This document shows, piece by piece, positions 25,077 to 31,118 of a DNA stretch of 64,000 bases. Made by a program: the position numbers and the translations under genes. The notes under the pieces are model-generated. The model did not search any database. It saw nothing but the letters and a program-made list of their open reading frames with translations, and was not told where the DNA came from. This stretch comes from Baekduia soli. Its GTDB lineage: Bacteria; Actinomycetota; Thermoleophilia; Solirubrobacterales; Solirubrobacteraceae. The stretch lies in NCBI RefSeq assembly GCF_007970665.1, contig NZ_CP042430.1, positions 868,001 through 932,000 of the forward strand, in the 5' to 3' direction. The first letter of the stretch is position 1. The number at the start of each line of letters is the position of its first letter.

Positions 25077-27143
25077 GTGCAAGGCATGCTCAGCAAGCTC
25101 GGCAGGTACACCGACCTGATCGCCGCCGGCGTCGTGGTCCTGGTCGTGGTGATGTTGATCATCCCGCTGCCGCCCGTCCTGCTCGACCTCCTCATCACCC
25201 TCAACATCTCCTGCGCCCTGGCCATCGTGGTCACCACGATGTACGTGCAGAAGGCGCTGGACTTCTCCGTCTTCCCGTCGCTGCTGCTGATCACGACGCT
25301 GTTCCGCCTGGCGATCAACGTCAGCGTGACGCGGCTCATCCTGCTGCACGGCGACGCGGGCGGGGTCGTCACCGCGTTCGGGCACTTCGTCGTCGGCGGC
25401 AACGTGGTCGTCGGCCTCGTCGTCTTCCTCATCCTCATCGTCATCCAGTTCGTCGTCGTCACCAACGGCGCGGGGCGCGTGGCCGAGGTCGGCGCCCGCT
25501 TCACCCTGGACGCCATGCCCGGCAAGCAGATGGCGATCGACGCCGACCTCAACGCCGGTCAGATCACCGACGAGCAGGCGCGCCAGCGCCGCGCCGAGAT
25601 CGCCCAGGAGGCCGACTTCTACGGCGCGATGGACGGCGCCTCGAAGTTCGTCAAGGGCGACGCGATGGCCGCCGTGCTCATCACGATGATCAACCTGCTC
25701 GGCGGCATCGTGGTCGGCGTGCTGATGCAGAAGCGCTCGTTCGGCGACGCCGTGCAGCACTTCTCGCTGCTGTCGGTCGGCGACGGCCTGGCTGCGCAGA
25801 TCCCCGCACTGCTGATCTCCGTCGCCACGGGCATCATCGTCACGCGTGCCGCGAGCACCGAGGACCTCGGGTCGCAGGTCGTCGGCCAGATCGGCGCCCA
25901 GCGCCGCGCCCCGCAGGTCGCCGGCGCGGTCATCGCCGCGTTCGCGCTGGTCCCGGGCCTGCCCAAGATCCCCTTCCTGGTCATCGGCGCGGCGTTCTTC
26001 TTCGGGGGACGCGCGATGAGCCGCAACGCCGACGCCGCGGCGGCCACCGCCGCCGAGGCCGCCGCGATGCAGGCCGCGCTGCCCCCGCCGGTCGCCTCGC
26101 CGCGCGACCAGGTCCAGGACGCGCTGTCGCTCGACCCGCTGGAGCTGTGCATCGGCTTCGGCCTCGTCCCGCTCGTCGACGGCTCCTCGGGCGGCTCGCT
26201 GCTGCAGCGCGTCTCGGCCGTGCGCCGTCAGATCGCGGCGGAGGTCGGCACGATCATCCCGTCGGTCCGCATCCACGACGAGGTCGGCCTCCAGAGCCAC
26301 GAGTACCTCATCAAGGTCCGCGGCACCGAGGTGGCGCGCGGCCAGATCATGGCCGGCCACCAGCTCGCGCTGGACCCGGGCGACGCCGTCGGGCGGCTGG
26401 AGGGCATCCCGACGACCGACCCGGCCTACGGCATGGCGGCGGTGTGGATCACCGACGCCGGGCGCGCCGAGGCCGAGGCGCTGGGCTACACGGTCGTCGA
26501 CGCCGAGAGCGTCGTCGTCACGCACCTGACCGAGACGATCCGCCGCCACACGGCCGACCTGCTCACCCGCCAGGACGTGCGGACGCTGCTCGACACGCTC
26601 AAGGAGCACAACGCCGCGGTCGTCGACGAGGTCATTCCCGACCTCCTGTCGGTCGGCGAGCTGCAACGCGTCCTGCAGGCGCTGCTGCGCGAGGGCGTGT
26701 CGATCCGCGACCTCGGCGCCGTCGTCGAGGCCTCGGGGGATCGCGCCCGCGTCACCCGCGACCCCGAGCTCCTGGCCGAGTACGCCAGGCAGGCGCTGGG
26801 CCGCACGATCGTCTCGCCCTACATCGACGCCGAGCGCACGCTGCGCGCGATCACGCTGGACCCCCACCTCGAGCAGGAGGTCTCCGACGCCATCGCCCAG
26901 ACCCCCGACGGGGAGTACCTCGCGATGGATCCCACCCGCGCGCAGGCATTGGTGCATTCTCTGTCGAACCATGTCGAGCAGGCCGTCGCCCGCGGGCGTC
27001 GTCCGGTGCTGATCTGCTCCTCTCGCGTGCGGCGGCACCTCCGGCGACTCTGCGAGCAGGCCCTGCCCCAGCTCTCGGTCTGCGCGTACAACGAGATCGC
27101 GCCCGGGATCGGTGTGGAGACGATCGGAGTGGTGGCCCTATGA
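25077..27143 (+). CDS. flhA: flagellar export gate protein FlhA
   Basis: 688 residues from the GTG at 25077, six bases after a GAGG; an ATG at 25086 is possible. About eight membrane helices lie in the first 310 residues, with the FHIPEP-family segment (PSLLLITTLFRLAINVSVTR, RFTLDAMPGKQMAIDADLNA). The large cytoplasmic ring domain docks substrates and chaperones (RQDVRTLLDTLKEHNAAVVD). Its stop overlaps a 9-codon ORF that leads into flhF. Confidence 0.96.
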   Translation: MQGMLSKLGRYTDLIAAGVVVLVVVMLIIPLPPVLLDLLITLNISCALAIVVTTMYVQKALDFSVFPSLLLITTLFRLAINVSVTRLILLHGDAGGVVTAFGHFVVGGNVVVGLVVFLILIVIQFVVVTNGAGRVAEVGARFTLDAMPGKQMAIDADLNAGQITDEQARQRRAEIAQEADFYGAMDGASKFVKGDAMAAVLITMINLLGGIVVGVLMQKRSFGDAVQHFSLLSVGDGLAAQIPALLISVATGIIVTRAASTEDLGSQVVGQIGAQRRAPQVAGAVIAAFALVPGLPKIPFLVIGAAFFFGGRAMSRNADAAAATAAEAAAMQAALPPPVASPRDQVQDALSLDPLELCIGFGLVPLVDGSSGGSLLQRVSAVRRQIAAEVGTIIPSVRIHDEVGLQSHEYLIKVRGTEVARGQIMAGHQLALDPGDAVGRLEGIPTTDPAYGMAAVWITDAGRAEAEALGYTVVDAESVVVTHLTETIRRHTADLLTRQDVRTLLDTLKEHNAAVVDEVIPDLLSVGELQRVLQALLREGVSIRDLGAVVEASGDRARVTRDPELLAEYARQALGRTIVSPYIDAERTLRAITLDPHLEQEVSDAIAQTPDGEYLAMDPTRAQALVHSLSNHVEQAVARGRRPVLICSSRVRRHLRRLCEQALPQLSVCAYNEIAPGIGVETIGVVAL

Positions 27144-27169
27144 CGATGGATGACGGCAGGACGCGATGA
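27140..27169 (+). CDS. 9-codon bridging ORF between flhA and flhF
   Basis: The ATG at 27140 overlaps the flhA stop (ATGA), and the TGA at 27167-27169 overlaps the flhF ATG at 27166 (ATGA). It encodes MTMDDGRTR. The arrangement is the same as at 17645-17701. A relay for reinitiating ribosomes is the simplest reading. Confidence 0.3.
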   Translation: MTMDDGRTR

Positions 27170-28653
27170 CCCCGCAGCACCAGGAGACCTACACCTACCG
27201 CGGACGCTCGCTGGAGGAGCTCGTCCCCCGCATCCGCTCCGAGCTCGGCGACGACGCCGTGATCGTGGCGCGCCGGGAGACCAGCAGCGGTGGCGTCGGC
27301 GGGTTCTTCGCACGGCGCGAGATCGAGATCGAGGTGCGCCCCGGCGGCGAGACCTCGCCCGAGGTCGCCCGGGCGTTCGCCCACCAGCTCGCGCAGGCGC
27401 ACGAGCGCCAGCAGGGCGGCCTCCTGGACGACCCGCCGGTCCCGCCGGCGCGGCCCGCCACGGGCCCGCAGGTCGACGCGCTGCCCTCGTCGGCCGACGT
27501 CACCGTCGACGACCTCTTCCCCTCGCCGGCCTCGCAGTCCCATGGCCTCGCGGCGCTCTTCAACGCCGGGGTCGCCGAGCCGCCGCCCCCGCCGCCGGCG
27601 GAGCGCCGGCCCGAGCCCGCCGCGGAGGCGGAGCCCGAGCCGGAGCCGTGGCACGAGCCCGAGCCCGCGTTCGAGCCCGAGGCGCCGGCCGCCGAGCCCG
27701 TCGCCGAGCAGCCCACCGGCGTGTTCGACTACCTCGGCGTCGGCGACGTCGCCGCCGAGGCCGAGCCGGAGCCGGAGCCGGAGGCCGCCACGCCCGAGCC
27801 CGTCGCAGCCGAGCCCGTGACGCCGGCACCCGAGCCGGCCCCGGCGTTCGTGCCCGAGCCCACCGTGGCGCCTGTGCAGCACGGGCCGCGCCCGCTGCCC
27901 GAGCCCGCCCGCGCGGCCGTCGAGCAGATGGTCGGCCGCGGCCTGCGCCGCGGGCTCGCCGAGGCGGTCGCCGAGGAGGCCATGTCCGGCCTGGCGCCGC
28001 TGCTGCCCGACGCCGACCCCAAGGACCTCGTCGTCGCCGCCCTGGCGCGCCGCATCCCCGTGCACCCGCTGCGCCCCGGCCCCGGGGTCGTCGGGTTCGT
28101 GGGCTCCGGCGGCGCGGGCAAGACGCGCTGCGTCGCGCGGCTGGCCGCCGCCCACGCCCGCCACGGCGCCGTCCCCGTCACGGTGCTGTCGCTGCGCTCG
28201 CCCGACGCGGGCGCCGAGCTGCTGCGCCTGCTGGCGCCCTACGACGTCACGCTGCACACCGTCGAGTCCGGCGCGGAGGGCGCCGGGCTCATCGCCGGCC
28301 TGCGTGGCCAGGGCCTCGTCATCGTCGACACGCCGGGCGTCAGCCCGCGGTCGGCGGCCGAGCTGCGCGCCCTGGGCGACGAGCTCCGCGCGCTGGCGCC
28401 CGACGAGCTGCACCTCACGGTGTCGGCGACGATCGGGCCCGACGCGGCCCGGGAGCTCGTCGGCGGCGTCCGCGAGCTCGGCGTGGGGGCCGTCGCGGTC
28501 ACCCACACCGACGAGACCGAGATGCTCGGCACGGTCATCGGCCTGGCCGTGGACTGCAACCTGCCGCTGTCCTACCTGGCCCGCGGCCAGGCCGTCGAGG
28601 CCGGGCTGCGCCCCGCATCGCCGGCCGAGCTGGCCGCCGACCTGGTCCCGTGA
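27166..28653 (+). CDS. flhF: flagellar SRP-type GTPase FlhF
   Basis: 495 residues. The N-terminal B-like region (YRGRSLEELVPRIRSELGDD) is followed by a very long Pro/Glu/Ala linker (about residues 80-250) and a C-terminal NG GTPase domain. The domain has Walker A/G1 GSGGAGKTRC near residue 310, G3 VDTPGVSPRS near 386 and G4 THTDE in place of the more usual TKxD. FlhF helps place and number flagella. Its usual partner FlhG is not downstream, which is unusual. Confidence 0.9.
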   Translation: MTPQHQETYTYRGRSLEELVPRIRSELGDDAVIVARRETSSGGVGGFFARREIEIEVRPGGETSPEVARAFAHQLAQAHERQQGGLLDDPPVPPARPATGPQVDALPSSADVTVDDLFPSPASQSHGLAALFNAGVAEPPPPPPAERRPEPAAEAEPEPEPWHEPEPAFEPEAPAAEPVAEQPTGVFDYLGVGDVAAEAEPEPEPEAATPEPVAAEPVTPAPEPAPAFVPEPTVAPVQHGPRPLPEPARAAVEQMVGRGLRRGLAEAVAEEAMSGLAPLLPDADPKDLVVAALARRIPVHPLRPGPGVVGFVGSGGAGKTRCVARLAAAHARHGAVPVTVLSLRSPDAGAELLRLLAPYDVTLHTVESGAEGAGLIAGLRGQGLVIVDTPGVSPRSAAELRALGDELRALAPDELHLTVSATIGPDAARELVGGVRELGVGAVAVTHTDETEMLGTVIGLAVDCNLPLSYLARGQAVEAGLRPASPAELAADLVP

Positions 28654-28751
28654 CCGCCGGCGGGCTCAGGGTCGGGCGGCCAGCCGCCGATGAAGAGGGT
28701 GTGACCCGCCCGGTCCCCACATCCGTCGCGGTGCCCCGAGGGGCCCGCTAG
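28650..28751 (+). CDS. 33-codon ORF linking flhF to the next gene
   Basis: A GTG at 28650 overlaps the flhF stop (GTGA), and the TAG at 28749-28751 ends two bases before the next ATG. The predicted peptide (LRVGRPAADEEG in the middle) is not recognisable. It contains the sigma-28-like promoter at 28665-28693, so translation may be incidental. Confidence 0.22.
   Translation: MTAGGLRVGRPAADEEGVTRPVPTSVAVPRGAR
28665..28693 (+). promoter_or_regulatory. sigma-28-like promoter after flhF
   Basis: CTCAGG (28665-28670), a 15-base spacer and GCCGATGA (28686-28693). The -35 has one mismatch to CTCAAG. It is located between flhF and the membrane protein gene at 28754, 60 bases upstream of its ATG. Confidence 0.45.
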
Positions 28752-28753
28752 CC

Positions 28754-29149
28754 ATGGCCAGGAAGGCCAAGGCCGATCCCGGCGCCGGCGAGGCCGGCAG
28801 CGGCATCACGCTGACCCGGCACCCCAAGGCCCGGCGCCAGATCGCCATGGCCAAGGGCTGGGGCGGGCTGCTGGCCTTCGCCGTCGTCGTCCACCTCTCC
28901 AGCAAGGCGGGGCTGCCGACGGTCAACGCCGTGCTGCGCGGCCTGCTCGGCGGCCTGGCCGGCTACGTCGTGGCGTGGGTCATCGCCGTCAACGTCTGGC
29001 GCCATCTCGCGCTGGCCGAGCTCGAGGCGCTGCGCCGCCGCGTGGTGGAGTCGATGGAGGCCCAGGCCCAGGCCGCGGCCGCCGCCACCGGCGCGGTCGT
29101 CAAGCACGACGGCTCCCGCTCGTCCGGCGACCCGGTCGCCCAGGGCTGA
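28754..29149 (+). CDS. small membrane protein of unknown function next to fliC
   Basis: 131 residues. A charged N-terminus of about 35 residues is followed by two hydrophobic segments (WGGLLAFAVVVHLSSKAGL, and GLLGGLAGYVVAWVIAVNVW). A cytoplasmic-looking helix (ALAELEALRRRVVESMEAQA) and a loose tail end it. I do not recognise the family. Its position between flhF and fliC behind a flagellar-type promoter suggests a motility role. Confidence 0.75.
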   Translation: MARKAKADPGAGEAGSGITLTRHPKARRQIAMAKGWGGLLAFAVVVHLSSKAGLPTVNAVLRGLLGGLAGYVVAWVIAVNVWRHLALAELEALRRRVVESMEAQAQAAAAATGAVVKHDGSRSSGDPVAQG

Positions 29150-29169
29150 CCCCTCGGAGAGGCTGACCG

Positions 29170-29361
29170 GTGGACCGCATCGAGCCCATCCGGCCCCAGC
29201 CGCCCGCCGCGCGCCCGATCCCCGCGATCCGCCGCACGGCGCGCCCCGGCGAGGAGTCCCGCCCCGACCCCGACGAGGGCCGCCGCAGGCGCCGCCGGCC
29301 GCCGCCCCCGCCGCCGCAGCCGCCCGACGACGGGCGCCCGCACGTCGACGTGACCGTGTAG
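29170..29361 (+). CDS. small Pro/Arg-rich protein of unknown function
   Basis: 63 residues from a GTG at 29170, with a purine-rich GGAGAGG about 11 bases upstream. It is composed mainly of Pro, Arg and Asp (PARPIPAIRRTARPG, then an Arg run and a Pro run) and ends PHVDVTV. It has no membrane segment or known domain. Third positions are G/C-rich, supporting coding. It lies between the unknown membrane protein and fliC. Confidence 0.6.
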   Translation: MDRIEPIRPQPPAARPIPAIRRTARPGEESRPDPDEGRRRRRRPPPPPPQPPDDGRPHVDVTV

Positions 29362-29406
29362 GCCCGCGCCGCCCGCGGCGCACCGTCCACCCACCGCTGG
29401 ACGGAT

Positions 29407-29435
29407 CTCAAGATGGCCCGCGGCGGCGCCGATCA
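29407..29435 (+). promoter_or_regulatory. sigma-28-like promoter of fliC
   Basis: CTCAAG (29407-29412), a 15-base spacer and GCCGATCA (29428-29435): the best match in the window, in front of the flagellin gene as expected for a sigma-28 class promoter. The predicted transcript start near 29442 gives a leader of roughly 68 bases. Confidence 0.8.
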
Positions 29436-29449
29436 TCGGGGTGCAGGAA

Positions 29450-29470
29450 GGAGCGACATGGAGTCGCTCC
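29450..29470 (+). promoter_or_regulatory. hairpin in the fliC leader with an ATG in its loop
   Basis: GGAGCGAC (29450-29457) pairs perfectly with GTCGCTCC (29463-29470). The loop ATGGA contains an ATG at 29458 that has its own strong GGAAGGAG. This ATG is out of frame with fliC. The hairpin would hide that decoy start while leaving the fliC ribosome binding site (AAGGAG, 29497-29502) open. A stability or translational-control element is inferred. Confidence 0.5.
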
Positions 29471-29509
29471 GGGACGAACACTCACACAACGTCATCAAGG
29501 AGATCGACG

Positions 29510-30310
29510 ATGTCCCTTCGTATCACGCAGAACGTGGAGGCCTTCAACGCCTACCGCCACCTGAACAACACCTCCGCCCAGGTCTCGAAGTCGATGGCGC
29601 GTCTGTCGTCGGGCTACCGGATCAACAGCGCGGCCGACGATGCGGCCGGGCTGGGCATCTCCGAGCAGATGCGCTCGCAGATCCGCGGTCTGGCCCAGGC
29701 GCAGCGCAACATCCAGGACGGCGTGTCCATGGTGCAGACCGCAGAGGGCAACCTCGACGAGGTCCACAGCATGCTGCAGCGCGTCCGTGAGCTGGCCGTG
29801 CAGTACAAGAACGGCACGCTCGACACCAACGCCAAGACGTCGATCGAGAACGAGGTCAACCAGCTGGCGTCCGAGATCAGCCGCATCGGCTCCTCGGCCC
29901 AGTTCAACGGCACCAACCTGCTGAGCGGCACCTCCACGGTGTCCTTCCAGGTCGGCGCCAACGACGGTCAGCAGATCGGTGTGACCCTGGTCAACCTGTC
30001 GACCGAGGTCGGCACCTCGTACTCCAACCTGGCCGGCGGTGCCACGATCTCCGACATCGACGCGGCGATCACCAACGTCAGCACGGCTCGCGCCAAGTTC
30101 GGCGCGGTCCAGAACCGGCTCGATCACTCGCTGGCCGTCGCGGGCTCCTACCAGGAGAACCTGACCGCGGCCGAGTCGCGGATCCGCGACGTCGACATGG
30201 CGGACGAGATGGTGTCGCTGACCAAGAACCAGATCCTCACGCAGGCCGGCACGGCCATGCTCTCGCAGGCCAACCAGGCCCCGCAGAGCGTGCTCCGCCT
30301 CCTGCAGTAA
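29510..30310 (+). CDS. fliC: flagellin
   Basis: 266 residues. Highly conserved D0/D1 N-terminus (RITQNVEAFNAYRHLNNTSA, then LSSGYRINSAADDAAGLGIS) and C-terminus (ESRIRDVDMADEMVSLTKNQ, ending QAPQSVLRLLQ) flank a short, Ser/Thr-rich variable part around residues 140-190. This is a minimal flagellin without large outer domains. An AAGGAG lies 7 bases before the ATG. The Ser/Thr-rich middle is where glycan attachment would be expected if the nearby glycosyltransferases act on it. Confidence 0.97.
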   Translation: MSLRITQNVEAFNAYRHLNNTSAQVSKSMARLSSGYRINSAADDAAGLGISEQMRSQIRGLAQAQRNIQDGVSMVQTAEGNLDEVHSMLQRVRELAVQYKNGTLDTNAKTSIENEVNQLASEISRIGSSAQFNGTNLLSGTSTVSFQVGANDGQQIGVTLVNLSTEVGTSYSNLAGGATISDIDAAITNVSTARAKFGAVQNRLDHSLAVAGSYQENLTAAESRIRDVDMADEMVSLTKNQILTQAGTAMLSQANQAPQSVLRLLQ

Positions 30311-30365
30311 GGACCGAGGATCACCGTCCGGCCGGGGCAGCGCGACCGGCAGGACACCCGGCATC

Positions 30366-30391
30366 GGAGGGCGGCCCATGGGCCGCCCTCC
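30366..30391 (+). terminator. perfect hairpin after fliC
   Basis: A 26-base near-perfect palindrome: GGAGGGCGGCCC (30366-30377) and GGGCCGCCCTCC (30380-30391), 56 bases after the fliC stop. There is no T run, but it is the strongest inverted repeat in the window and sits where the abundant fliC mRNA should end. Confidence 0.75.
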
Positions 30392-30414
30392 CGTCGTCGG
30401 CCTGACCGGCGCCG

Positions 30415-30442
30415 CTGAAGGATCGGCGGCCCGGGCCGATCA
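30415..30442 (+). promoter_or_regulatory. sigma-28-like promoter of the CHAP gene
   Basis: CTGAAG (30415-30420), a 14-base spacer and GCCGATCA (30435-30442). The -10 box ends eight bases before the ATG at 30451, implying a leaderless or nearly leaderless mRNA. Confidence 0.6.
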
Positions 30443-30450
30443 CCGTGGCG

Positions 30451-31071
30451 ATGAGCGTCGACGCCGTCATGCTCCGGATCGCCGAGCTGCAGCAGGGCCT
30501 GCAGCCGTCGACCCCTGCGAGCGACGGCGCCGCCGCGCCGGCGTCGACGTTCTCGGCGCTGCTGGCCGGCCAGGCCGGGACGACCGCGTCCGCGGCCCTG
30601 CTGCCGACCGCCTCCGCCGCCGGGCAGACGGCCGGCCAGCGCGCCCTGGCCGCCGCGCAGGGCGAGGTCGGCGTGGCCGAGCAGCCTCCGGGCTCCAACG
30701 ACGCGCCGCGGATCGCTCAGTACCGCCAGGCCACCGCCGGCAGCGGCATCGGCCCGTGGTGCGCCTACTTCGTCTCCTGGGCCGCCCAGCAGGCCGGCAC
30801 GCCGCTCGGCGAGGCCGGCCAGGGCTTCGGCTCGGTCGGCGCCGTCGCCTCCTGGGCCCAGCGCACCGGGCGCTGGAACCCCGCCGGCAGCGGTACGCCG
30901 CCGCAGGCCGGCGACCTCATCGTCTGGGGCGGGCACCACATCGGCATCGTGGAGTCCGTCGACCCCGACGGGTCGATCCACACCATCGAGGGCAACTCCT
31001 CCAACGCGGTCACGCGCCGCACCCACGGCGCCGACGGCGACGGCGCCAGCGGCTTCGTGCGGCTCGGGTGA
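30451..31071 (+). CDS. CHAP-domain peptidoglycan hydrolase in the flagellar regulon
   Basis: 206 residues from the ATG at 30451; an in-frame GTG at 30445 adds two. A CHAP amidase/endopeptidase domain occupies about 60-206, with catalytic C104 (GIGPWCAYFVSWAAQQ) and a His at 162 or 163 (WGGHHIGIVESV). No signal peptide is present. The N-terminus (MSVDAVMLRIAELQQ, then STFSALL with F34-L38) resembles that of the transglycosylase at 6539, hinting at export through the flagellar apparatus. Probable wall remodelling during flagellar assembly. Confidence 0.85.
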   Translation: MSVDAVMLRIAELQQGLQPSTPASDGAAAPASTFSALLAGQAGTTASAALLPTASAAGQTAGQRALAAAQGEVGVAEQPPGSNDAPRIAQYRQATAGSGIGPWCAYFVSWAAQQAGTPLGEAGQGFGSVGAVASWAQRTGRWNPAGSGTPPQAGDLIVWGGHHIGIVESVDPDGSIHTIEGNSSNAVTRRTHGADGDGASGFVRLG

Positions 31072-31080
31072 CCTGCGGGC

Positions 31081-31108
31081 CTCAAGCGCCCGCGCGCACG
31101 ACCGATCG
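31081..31108 (+). promoter_or_regulatory. sigma-28-like promoter of a giant glycosyltransferase
   Basis: CTCAAG (31081-31086), a 14-base spacer and ACCGATCG (31101-31108), ten bases from the ATG at 31119. Strong match and fully intergenic. Confidence 0.65.
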
Positions 31109-31118
31109 TCCGGAGTGG

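Noticed and set aside
29458-29790. ORF of 110 codons starting at the decoy ATG in the fliC leader
   Set aside because: Past 29510 it is only the shadow of fliC in another frame. The ATG and its ribosome binding site are noted as a leader element instead.
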